DNA of 8,296 nt, taken from Cryomorphaceae bacterium. Lineage in GTDB: Bacteria > Bacteroidota > Bacteroidia > Flavobacteriales > Schleiferiaceae. A program made the position numbers and the translations under genes. A model generated the notes under the pieces. The model saw only the letters and a list, made by a program, of their open reading frames with translations. It had not been told where the DNA came from and made no database searches. Shown piece after piece: positions 1-6,835 of this stretch. Position 1 is the stretch's first letter. Each line of letters begins with the position of its first letter. Location: positions 1 to 8,296 of the forward strand of contig JAIUMB010000102.1 in assembly GCA_022565745.1 (NCBI GenBank), in the 5' to 3' direction.

Positions 1-2
1 AT

Positions 3-950
3 CGCGTTTATCACGCCGCCAAGCACCACCCAGATATTCTCATCATGGGCGACATTGCATCCGATGCCATGGACTGGGTGGTTCAGCACCATATCGGCTT
101 CTTCTGTTTTTCTATCGATCGTCTTCAAGACGCGCTTAACGCCGCAAAAAATACCGGCATTCCTGCACGGGTGCACTTAGAAGTTGAAACTGGACTGAAC
201 CGCACAGGACTCAACGAAAGCGAATTAAAAAAAGCATTAAACCTTATTATCAAAAACCCCGACCATCTCAAGTTGGAAGGCTTGTGCTCGCATTTGGCTG
301 GAGCGGAAAGCATCGCCAATTACCTACGCATAAAAAAGCAGCGCAGCATGTTTAAGCGCATGGACGAGATTGTTCGCGCTGCCGGGTTCGACAATTACTG
401 TCGTCACCTAGCGTGTTCTGCAGCATTGGTAAGATATGCGGATACGCGAATGGACATGGTTCGTGTGGGTATCATGCAATATGGCTTCTGGCCCAGTCCG
501 GAGATCTTTATCGAATACTGCGGTGGACGCGCCCTGCGCACCAGTCCACTTAAACGGGTCATTTCTTGGAAAACCCGTGTGATGAGTGTGAAAAAAGTAA
601 AAACCGGAGAATACATTGGCTACGGCACCAGTTATATTGCCCATCAAGACATGAGCATTGCCGTGTTGCCCGTGGGGTATTCCCACGGATTTTTTCGGAG
701 TTTGAGCAACAAAGGTCGCGTGCTCGTCAATGGAGAACGTGTGCCCGTTGTGGGTATTGTCAACATGAACGGCACCACTGTTGATATTTCTGGGGTCAAT
801 GATGTCAAACTCGGTGATGAAGTGGTGATCATCGGCATTCAAGGCGATTTAGAAATTACCGTCGCCTCCTTTGGTGAATACTCCAACCAACTCAATTACG
901 AATTACTCACCCGTTTACCCGAACACATACCGCGTCATGTGGTAGAATAA
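3..950 (+). CDS. alr: Alanine racemase, 5'-truncated by the window edge
   Basis: This PLP-dependent enzyme would interconvert L- and D-alanine for peptidoglycan. The frame is open from base 3, so the gene starts outside the window; the ATG at 45 is internal. The missing part carries the PLP lysine. Counting from that ATG, the visible part has the barrel motif VHLEVETGLNR (43-53), HLACSAA (121-127), the pyridine-nitrogen arginine in DMVRVG (R140), the second catalytic base Tyr193 in IGYGTSY (codon 621-623), VLPVGY, and a C-terminal LNYE...IPR. Compared with the Geobacillus enzyme, Glu46 stands where the carbamylated lysine lies, Cys replaces Asn in the HxANS motif, and Asn replaces Asp in the CMD motif (NMNGT). 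The stop is 8 bases before the next racemase, so the two are probably co-transcribed. The family is certain; the true substrate is less so. In other Bacteroidota alr can be fused to murF, and this cannot be excluded here. Confidence 0.9.
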   Translation, partial: RVYHAAKHHPDILIMGDIASDAMDWVVQHHIGFFCFSIDRLQDALNAAKNTGIPARVHLEVETGLNRTGLNESELKKALNLIIKNPDHLKLEGLCSHLAGAESIANYLRIKKQRSMFKRMDEIVRAAGFDNYCRHLACSAALVRYADTRMDMVRVGIMQYGFWPSPEIFIEYCGGRALRTSPLKRVISWKTRVMSVKKVKTGEYIGYGTSYIAHQDMSIAVLPVGYSHGFFRSLSNKGRVLVNGERVPVVGIVNMNGTTVDISGVNDVKLGDEVVIIGIQGDLEITVASFGEYSNQLNYELLTRLPEHIPRHVVE

Positions 951-958
951 AAAATACT

Positions 959-2029
959 ATGGCCTATTTAAACATTTACAAAGATAAACTTTACCACAAC
1001 TTCAAGTTTCTAGACCAGTTGTTCACTTCAAAAAACATTGAATGGGCAGCAGTATCAAAACTGTTGTGTGGAAACAAAACGCTGCTAAAACTTCTTTTGG
1101 ATCTTGGCATTAAGGAGATTTGCGATGCCCGAATTAGCAACTTAGAAAAAATCAAAAAAACCAATCCTGATGTCAACACCGTTTACATCAAGCCTCCAGC
1201 TAAGCGCAGCATTGCAAGGGTGGTGAAATTTGCTGATGTGAGCTTCAACACCGAGTTTGACACCATCAAATTGTTATCTGACGAGGCCGTACGACAAAAG
1301 GTAACCCATCGCGTCATCATCATGATTGAGCTTGGAGATCTACGTGAAGGGGTCCTGGGCGATCAATTGCTGAGTTTTTATGAACGCGTATTCGAATTAT
1401 CCAACATAGAAGTTGTCGGTATAGGCTCAAATCTCAACTGCATGTACGGAGTAATGCCCAATGAAGACAAGTTGATACAGTTGAGCTTGTATAAGCAGCT
1501 CATTGAAGCGAAGTTCAATACCAAAATACCTTGGGTAACTGGCGGCACCAGTGTGGTTATCCCTCTCTTACTCAAACGAAGATTACCAGCCGGCATCAAT
1601 CACTTTCGCGTAGGTGAAACGCTGTTTTTTGGCAATAACCTATTTACCGGAAAAACCATCAAAGGGATGAAAGCAGACGTGTTTGAACTGGTCACGGAGA
1701 TCATAGAAATACGAGAAAAACCAAAGGTACCATATGGCGAACTGGAAGAAAATCCATCCGGAGAAGTGTTTGAAATCAACGAAGATGATTATGGGAAAAA
1801 ATCTTATCGTGCAATAATTGATATCGGTTTGCTCGACATTTCTCCAGATTACCTCATCCCCAAGGATAAAAAAATCAGCATTGCTGGCGCATCCAGTGAT
1901 ATGATTATCATTGACTTAGGAAACACCAATCGAAACTATAAAGTTGGCGACTTATTAACGTTTAAAGTCAAATACATGGGTGCTTTGAGCTTATTAAACT
2001 CCGAGTACATAGGTAAAAAAATCACATAA
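959..2029 (+). CDS. Alanine/ornithine racemase family PLP enzyme
   Basis: This 356-residue fold-type III PLP protein belongs to the family that contains clostridial ornithine racemase, distinct from classical Alr. The PLP lysine is Lys34 in AAVSKLLCG. Other family motifs follow in order: CDARISNL (55-62), the MIELGDLREG strand (122-131), GIGSNLNC (154-161), TGGTS (194-198, phosphate side), GINHFRVGE (212-220), and a C-terminal beta domain with RAIIDIG and GASSD. The length is normal and the ATG follows the alr stop by 8 bases, which suggests translational coupling. The product should be cytoplasmic. The substrate cannot be read from sequence: ornithine, lysine, alanine or another amino acid are all possible. 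Its pairing with alr suggests supply of a second D-amino acid, for example to the cell wall (inference). Its last 8 bases overlap the convergent carbonic anhydrase gene. Confidence 0.85.
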   Translation: MAYLNIYKDKLYHNFKFLDQLFTSKNIEWAAVSKLLCGNKTLLKLLLDLGIKEICDARISNLEKIKKTNPDVNTVYIKPPAKRSIARVVKFADVSFNTEFDTIKLLSDEAVRQKVTHRVIIMIELGDLREGVLGDQLLSFYERVFELSNIEVVGIGSNLNCMYGVMPNEDKLIQLSLYKQLIEAKFNTKIPWVTGGTSVVIPLLLKRRLPAGINHFRVGETLFFGNNLFTGKTIKGMKADVFELVTEIIEIREKPKVPYGELEENPSGEVFEINEDDYGKKSYRAIIDIGLLDISPDYLIPKDKKISIAGASSDMIIIDLGNTNRNYKVGDLLTFKVKYMGALSLLNSEYIGKKIT

Positions 2030-2621
2030 ATGACACCAACCCGGTGGTAATGTCATACATAGCCGCAACCATCATAATTTCACCGGCGGCTTCTTTTTCT
2101 CTTAGGATATCGCTGCGTTTGCGGATTTCTTCAATGCTGTTCTGCACGTGAACCGTTGCCACCTTATCGACATCGGTGTTGCTGCTACTTCCACAGCCAC
2201 AACTTTTGATGGCTGGATTGATTTTTTCCAGCAGCTCAGTGATGTGTCCATCTTTCACCCCTTTACACGCACTGGTAACGGCACCACAACTGGTATGTCC
2301 AAGCACCACCACCAATTTTGATCCAGCGTATTTTACGGCATACTCCATGCTGGCCAAAACGTCGTTATTGACCACGTTACCGGCCACACGTGTATTGAAA
2401 AAATCGCCAATACTTTGGTCGAAAATAATGCTCGGTGATGTGCGGGAATCAATGCAACTCAACACCACGGCAAACGGCCACTGACCAGAGGCCAGCGATG
2501 CCACTTCATCGCGATAATTGTGTTGTTCACGGTAGTTTTTTGCAAATCTATCATTGCCCTCTTTTAATCGGATTAATGCCTCTTGCGGGGTCATTTTGGC
2601 TTGTATATCGGCGGTAATCAT
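2022..2621 (-). CDS. Beta-class carbonic anhydrase
   Basis: This 199-residue zinc enzyme would hydrate CO2 to bicarbonate. The zinc ligands are visible as Cys56 in SCIDSR (with the Asp58-Arg60 dyad), His109 and Cys112 in GHTSCGA. The RVAGN motif (78-82) and the helix MEYAVKYAGSKLVVVLGH are typical. There is no signal peptide, so it is probably cytoplasmic and supplies bicarbonate to carboxylases. An extra SCGCGSSS stretch at 140-147 lies in the variable helical region and contains a CxC pair of unknown meaning. The ATG at 2621 gives a usual beginning (M-x10-EALxRLKEGNxRF). It lies 75 bases downstream of the cobT-like stop on the same strand and might be co-transcribed with it, but no metabolic link to cobalamin is evident. 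The stop lies inside the end of the convergent racemase gene. Confidence 0.93.
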   Translation of the reverse strand: MITADIQAKMTPQEALIRLKEGNDRFAKNYREQHNYRDEVASLASGQWPFAVVLSCIDSRTSPSIIFDQSIGDFFNTRVAGNVVNNDVLASMEYAVKYAGSKLVVVLGHTSCGAVTSACKGVKDGHITELLEKINPAIKSCGCGSSSNTDVDKVATVHVQNSIEEIRKRSDILREKEAAGEIMMVAAMYDITTGLVSFM

Positions 2622-2636
2622 CTTGCTTTATTGAGT

Positions 2637-2700
2637 TTAAGGCAAAGAAACAACCGTTTATCCGTATCTTTTGGTGACATGGGTTGCAGAAAGGCCTTAA
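2637..2700. repeat. Interrupted dyad symmetry in the cobT-like/carbonic anhydrase gap
   Basis: TTAAGGC (2637-2643) and GCCTTAA (2694-2700) are perfect inverted copies. Inside them, CAACC (2651-2655) and GGTTG (2682-2686) are also inverted copies. Each pair is separated by exactly 7 bases on both sides, leaving a 26-base centre. The RNA of the minus strand could fold as 7 bp, a symmetric 7x7 pyrimidine-rich internal loop, then 5 bp. The outer arm overlaps the cobT-like stop codon. No U-tract follows, so it is not a standard terminator. It could be a processing or regulatory structure, or chance. Confidence 0.35.
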
Positions 2701-3605
2701 GAATTGAGCAAACGCGAAGCCTGTTTAACCATTGGAAAAGCAAAAGCGGCCCCTACACCCCTTCCATCGTGAAGGACTTGATCGATGACAAATGGCAATT
2801 GAGCGCGGTCAAAAGCTGGTTCGTTGTAATGCGCCGCCACACACACGTAGTGCTTAACCTCAGGATGCATGAGATGAGCGGCGGTATAGGCAGCTATAGC
2901 AGGCGTACCGTCTAATAAAACAAACATCTGTCGCTGGGCAGCTTGTAAAATGGCACCGGTAAGCATCGCCGTCTCAAAGCCCCCATAGAGGGTCAAATTG
3001 GTTATCACATCGTGAGAAAGCGGATGACGATTAATGGCACGCTGCATCTGCTTATTGATGACCAGTCGTTTTTCTGCCGTTGGAACATAGCGGATAAGAG
3101 GCTGATTATTGAGTACTGCCACCAACATACGAGCAGCTTGTAGTGATCCAGAGCCTGTACCAGCCAATGCAACAGCATTGCTTCCCGCATAATAGCGTTG
3201 TTCAATGAATGAAGCACCGGCAGCAATGGCCGCATGACACTCTGAGGTGGTCATCGCCGCTTCGTGTATGACATTCTTGGTGCCTGGCTGTATTTTTCTC
3301 GGTAAAAACTGCGTACCTCGATATATCCAATAATCCACCATATTGTCCATTGGCGCTCGCAATCCCGCATCAACAATTCTCAATGCCAATCCGGCATCCT
3401 TAGCTGATCGACTGATTAATGACGTCGCACTTAACATGGCGCCAATGTCCACTTCTTCACTTTCAACAAAGCCGTGATCAGCAGTAAAAACCAACAAAGC
3501 CGGCTCTTGAAGCTCCGGCTTTGTGGTTTGTAAAACAGTCGACAACTGAACCGCCAAATCGCACAAGCGACCCGTCCAAGTATATGGCGCTAAGCTGTCT
3601 TCCAC
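2697..3605 (-). CDS. cobT: Divergent CobT homologue (nicotinate-nucleotide:dimethylbenzimidazole phosphoribosyltransferase family)
   Basis: Canonical CobT makes alpha-ribazole phosphate from nicotinate mononucleotide and a lower-ligand base in cobamide assembly. From the GTG at 3605 (302 residues) the fold signature is clear: GRLCDLAVQL (12-21), LVFTADHGF (38-46), RIVDAGL (76-82), LYGGFETAMLTGA (206-218), VLLDGTPAIAAY (229-240), AAHYNEPA (257-264), GAAFAFPMV (285-293). Key sites differ. The KPxGSLGRLE loop reads APYTWTGRLC. The GEMGIGNT-like loop reads ALAGTGSGS (146-154). The catalytic GEGSGA loop reads GRGVGA (281-286), placing Arg282 where the Salmonella Glu317 base belongs. Coding similarity continues upstream to about 3644 (FNINIPSQKYRAA), so GTG 3605 is probably internal. 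The frame is open to a TGA at 3660-3662 but offers only CTG 3653, ATT 3656 or ATA 3659 as further upstream starts. Family membership is solid; activity is doubtful. Confidence 0.75.
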   Translation of the reverse strand: MEDSLAPYTWTGRLCDLAVQLSTVLQTTKPELQEPALLVFTADHGFVESEEVDIGAMLSATSLISRSAKDAGLALRIVDAGLRAPMDNMVDYWIYRGTQFLPRKIQPGTKNVIHEAAMTTSECHAAIAAGASFIEQRYYAGSNAVALAGTGSGSLQAARMLVAVLNNQPLIRYVPTAEKRLVINKQMQRAINRHPLSHDVITNLTLYGGFETAMLTGAILQAAQRQMFVLLDGTPAIAAYTAAHLMHPEVKHYVCVAAHYNEPAFDRAQLPFVIDQVLHDGRGVGAAFAFPMVKQASRLLNS

Positions 3606-3800
3606 AGCGGCTCTGTACTTTTGGGACGGTATATTTATGTTAAAGGAAAGCAGAATTATTCAATTAAAAGTTAAGCATTAAGAATTATTCCGCATTAAAT
3701 TCACCGTCATTCAAACACCGTTGTCTGTGTAAAAGGCTTGCTGCTAACGGTCGGTTTTATTCGAACGCTAACGCAGCTATCGGACTTTCTAGATCAGCCA
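3606..3800 (-). other. Gap between btuG-like gene and cobT-like gene
   Basis: This 195-base stretch has no complete gene of its own. Its left end (to about 3650) is probably the true N-terminal coding part of the cobT-like gene. The rest is AT-rich near cobT and contains two short direct repeats: AGAATTATTC at 3652-3661 and 3681-3690, and GCTAACG at 3743-3749 and 3767-3773. On the minus strand TAACTTTT (3673-3666) is one base off the Bacteroidetes -7 box TAnnTTTG, but no TTTG lies at the right distance upstream. No terminator hairpin with a U-tract was found after the lipoprotein stop. Whether the cobT-like gene is read from the btuB promoter or its own is open. Confidence 0.4.
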
Positions 3801-4859
3801 CTATTTGAAGGTGAAACCACCCGGAATAATCCCTGCTGCAAAGGTATGAGATAATTGGCCGTTATCCGAATACACCTTCACTTCTCCGTTTGAGGCAAAG
3901 TCTTTTGCGTCTGAAGCAAAGACATTACCGGATGAGGGGTCCACGCCAAGACCGTAAAAACCTCCGTCAACCCAGGGAGAGGATGGCAACTCAGAGGCCG
4001 AAATAGACATGGAGAAAATGCCGCCATCAGAGAGCCAGTAGAGGGTATTTCCACTTGGACAAATGGCCAAACGTGAGGGTGAAGGATTAGGGTCGGCAAA
4101 GGTAAAACGCGCTTGCTCGTCACCTTCACGATTGAACTTAATGAGTACCCCTGCTTGGTTATTGGCCGGATCATTCCAATCCTTGGTTCCTCCACATAGC
4201 ACCCATATATGACCTCCAGCATCACGCACAAGAGAATTTGGTCGCCCAGAAGCAACCACATCACCTATGGCGGTACGTGAAGCAGCGTTGACACGGGTCA
4301 CGGTGCTGTCGGTACCAAAGCCTCCACTGTTGATGACCCACAACATACTATTGGATGGGTCCAACAACATGCGGTCGGGCCCTCTGTTACAAGCCACACT
4401 CCCTAACGAAGACCAATCAGTCTCATCATAAAAATGAACGGCATCCGAACTCCAATCGGTAATAGCCACTACACCAGGCCCTGTTTGCAAGGTATATCTC
4501 GGTGATTCTAGATCTTCAATGGTTTTTACCAATTCAAAATTTTCGTTGGTAATACGCACCAAACCGGAGTTATTGGCCACCAACAAAAAATGATCAGGCG
4601 TTACACCGATGCTTTGCAGGATATTACCCACTTGCGTTTGATTGACCGATTGAAATAAATCTTGTGTGGCTGTTTGCGTTTCAGGATCGAAGTGCGTCAC
4701 CGTGCCAAAGGATTGGTCAAATGGACCTTCATTGGCAACAAAAACGCCAGTGATGCCCTCTGCACCACCATTGCCATTGCCGTTGTCATCGTCGCTGGAA
4801 CAGCCAACAGATAATAAAACTGCTGCTGCTACGGGTAAAAATACATGTTTGATTTTCAT
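3801..4859 (-). CDS. BtuG-like surface lipoprotein, beta-propeller (YncE/DUF5074 type)
   Basis: This 352-residue lipoprotein begins with a lysine-bearing signal peptide and the lipobox LSVGC (Cys20). The residues after the cysteine, SSDDDN, fit the acidic lipoprotein export signal by which Bacteroidota place lipoproteins on the cell surface. A low-complexity GNGNGG linker follows. The rest is a series of beta-rich repeats (VFVANEG, HFLLVANNSGLVRI, LWVINSGG, HIWVLCGG, TLYWLSDGGIFSM, GNVFASDA) typical of a seven-bladed propeller. In Bacteroides, BtuG proteins of this kind bind B12 very tightly on top of BtuB. Here the gene starts 18 bases after the btuB stop, on the same strand and downstream of a cobalamin riboswitch, so the same role is inferred. 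The sequence alone does not show ligand contacts. The ATG at 4859 is supported by the signal peptide. Confidence 0.8.
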   Translation of the reverse strand: MKIKHVFLPVAAAVLLSVGCSSDDDNGNGNGGAEGITGVFVANEGPFDQSFGTVTHFDPETQTATQDLFQSVNQTQVGNILQSIGVTPDHFLLVANNSGLVRITNENFELVKTIEDLESPRYTLQTGPGVVAITDWSSDAVHFYDETDWSSLGSVACNRGPDRMLLDPSNSMLWVINSGGFGTDSTVTRVNAASRTAIGDVVASGRPNSLVRDAGGHIWVLCGGTKDWNDPANNQAGVLIKFNREGDEQARFTFADPNPSPSRLAICPSGNTLYWLSDGGIFSMSISASELPSSPWVDGGFYGLGVDPSSGNVFASDAKDFASNGEVKVYSDNGQLSHTFAAGIIPGGFTFK

Positions 4860-4877
4860 GATTCAAAAAATTAAAAA

Positions 4878-6785
4878 TTAAAACAAAAAATGAACAGCCA
4901 TCAGCCAGTTGGTTCCAGGCATGGGCCGACCAAGCTGAAGTTCGTACTGAGCATTGCCCAGATTTTCAACAAAAAATTGTGTGCGCATACTGCGTTTTCC
5001 AAATTGCCAAGTCCTTTGTAGTCCACTTGAGAACAACCATATATCTGGTATTCTGGACGACAATCGGTGGTCGGGCGCATCAAACATTTCGGAGGTGTAA
5101 CGCAAGCGGAGGGAAAGTTCCCAATCTTTGTATCGATAAAAGACCGTATTGGCTGTTCGCATTACTGGTTGGTAAATCAATTGAAGCGATGCGTAAGGAT
5201 CGCTTTCTAATATACTGTAGGCTCTACCTACACTACCTCTTAAATTAAATCCTAGGTCATGGCTTTCGCTCAGTTTCCACTCGGCATCCCAAAGCAATTC
5301 AACGCCGTATGCCCGAACCTCGCGGATGTTTTGTGCCGACCAAAGGCCACCTAAACCGGGACGCCACTGAATGTAGTTGGACGTTTCACTGCCGTATAAA
5401 GTCACCCCAAAATGATGGTTTTGCACCGGCTTAAAGCGCCACCCCACCTCGGCCAACAGATTGTCTTCGGGCAGTAAATTGGGATTGCCCACCGGTTGCC
5501 AAAATAGCTGATTGAGCGTGGGTACGCGGTAATTCCGCGACAAGCGTGTCCAAAGCACATGTTCGTCGTTGACACTAAACTCATTGAGCCAAGCAAAAGA
5601 CAAAGGCGGATCAAAGCCAGTTACCCATTCTTGTCGCATACTCAACTGGGAAGTAAACCGATTGCTGAATTGGTATTTCCCCTGGGCAAATAGGGCGTAA
5701 AACTGCTGTAAGTTGCCTTCGCTTAGGTTGGGACCAGGACCAAAACTGTGCGTGTATTGCTGTCCAACCTTGTAGTCAAACCTTCCTTTCTTGCCGTAGT
5801 GATGGTGCTCGACAAAATGTGTTCTCGCTGGATTAAAACTTTCTATTTCTGGATTTTGCCTACCCGCCAATGTACGTGTAAAGTACTGATCGGCGTGCAA
5901 ATAACCGTACTGAACCAGCATCCCATTGTTGTTGGAAAAACGGTGATTGAACGACAGACTAGCAACGGCATTGTTGTCTTCTAGATCTGATTTGGTATTG
6001 GGGTTAGAGGTGGTGGTAGGTGGAATATTCGTTGTTTTTTGCGACAACCACAAGGCCGCTTCGACAAAAGTGTTCGACGACATATCAAACCGGACATCTT
6101 GCATGAGGTGCGCTTGTGAATAATCGGCATTGGGCAGCGGCCGAGGCTCGCCAAAAAGAGGTTGATAGGTGTAGTCGTTGTTGCTCTGCATCCACAATAG
6201 GCGCGTGGAACTTCTCCATTTGCCTTTGTTAAAAGAAGCGCCAGCCATTTGTTGAAAGAAACCAAAGCTCCCCACGGAGGACTGCCATTCTGCAGAAAAT
6301 CCTTGTTCTATGGGTGCATTATTGAGAATCACGCTTCCACCAAGAGCGCCATTGCCCATCTGCGCACTACTTCCCGTATTCATGATGGATACCTGTCCGA
6401 AAAGCGATGCCGGCACCGTTGACAAATCCACCAGCCCCAAAGCCGGATGATTGAGCGGGATGCCTTTCCAGTATATACGAACCTGTTCGGCGTTATTCCC
6501 ACGATGCGCCAACGTCGACACCATGCCTGGGCCATAAGACAACACCTGCCAATGGCTGTTCCACTGCAGTACGTCAGAGAGAAACAACGCTGGAGTACGC
6601 GCCCGTCGGTTATCATCGATATGTTCCACCAGTTCGAGCTCACCCAGCAATCGCGTACGATCAGCCCATACCATTGCTTCCGGCAAGGTGTCCGTAAGAG
6701 CCATATCTTGCGCCTGCAAGAGCGAAACAATAAGCCATGTACACAATACCAAAAAGCGTACACGGACGAGGGGGTAATTCGTCAT
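4878..6785 (-). CDS. btuB: TonB-dependent outer-membrane cobalamin receptor
   Basis: This would import cobalamin and related corrinoids across the outer membrane, powered by TonB-ExbB-ExbD. The ATG at 6785 (635 residues) starts a good signal peptide (MTNYPLVRVRFLVLCTWLIV..., cleavage near LLQA-QD). A longer reading to GTG 6836 would run into the riboswitch P1 stem and is rejected. A TonB-box-like DTLPEAM lies at 32-38. The plug domain spans about 66-156 with SDVLQ, the LAHRGNNAEQVRIYWKG strand, and GNGALGGSVILNN at its end. The remainder is rich in alternating aromatic beta strands, fitting a 22-strand barrel, and the last residue is Phe as expected for BAM recognition. E. coli BtuB has a similar size (614 residues). 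The cobalamin assignment rests on the riboswitch directly upstream and the BtuG-like gene downstream more than on ligand residues. Confidence 0.9.
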   Translation of the reverse strand: MTNYPLVRVRFLVLCTWLIVSLLQAQDMALTDTLPEAMVWADRTRLLGELELVEHIDDNRRARTPALFLSDVLQWNSHWQVLSYGPGMVSTLAHRGNNAEQVRIYWKGIPLNHPALGLVDLSTVPASLFGQVSIMNTGSSAQMGNGALGGSVILNNAPIEQGFSAEWQSSVGSFGFFQQMAGASFNKGKWRSSTRLLWMQSNNDYTYQPLFGEPRPLPNADYSQAHLMQDVRFDMSSNTFVEAALWLSQKTTNIPPTTTSNPNTKSDLEDNNAVASLSFNHRFSNNNGMLVQYGYLHADQYFTRTLAGRQNPEIESFNPARTHFVEHHHYGKKGRFDYKVGQQYTHSFGPGPNLSEGNLQQFYALFAQGKYQFSNRFTSQLSMRQEWVTGFDPPLSFAWLNEFSVNDEHVLWTRLSRNYRVPTLNQLFWQPVGNPNLLPEDNLLAEVGWRFKPVQNHHFGVTLYGSETSNYIQWRPGLGGLWSAQNIREVRAYGVELLWDAEWKLSESHDLGFNLRGSVGRAYSILESDPYASLQLIYQPVMRTANTVFYRYKDWELSLRLRYTSEMFDAPDHRLSSRIPDIWLFSSGLQRTWQFGKRSMRTQFFVENLGNAQYELQLGRPMPGTNWLMAVHFLF

Positions 6786-6795
6786 ATCGACCTGA

Positions 6796-6813
6796 TCCTT
6801 TATTCCCGAAGGA
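6796..6813 (-). promoter_or_regulatory. Hairpin masking a possible btuB ribosome binding site (expression platform)
   Basis: In the btuB leader, TCCTT (6813-6809) can pair with AAGGA (6800-6796) across the 8-base loop CGGGAATA. AAGGA ends 10 bases before the btuB ATG and is the only Shine-Dalgarno-like sequence there. Loop bases GGGAAT (6807-6802) can pair with ATTCTT (6901-6896) in the aptamer by four Watson-Crick and two G-U pairs, like the L5-L13 kissing interaction of class I cobalamin riboswitches. This suggests translational control: cobalamin binding would stabilise the closed hairpin. The pairing is read by eye and the exact loop positions in the aptamer were not established. Confidence 0.5.
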
Positions 6814-6835
6814 CGGTTTATGTTAGTAATATACA

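Noticed and set aside
2640..2655. TTTCTTTG on the minus strand as a promoter -7 box for carbonic anhydrase
   Set aside because: The TA of the consensus is lost and there is no TTTG at 17-23 bases upstream.
2583..2915. Plus-strand open frame of 110 codons across the carbonic anhydrase/cobT-like junction
   Set aside because: It lies mostly antisense to a clearly homologous gene, with no recognisable protein features.
3743..3773. Integron attC-like site suggested by GCTAACG motifs
   Set aside because: The two copies are direct rather than inverted, and no integrase or cassette structure is nearby.
3738..3785. tRNA-like GTTCGAAT motif on the minus strand in the btuG-cobT gap
   Set aside because: The flanking bases do not form a five-base-pair T stem and no acceptor or anticodon arm is present.
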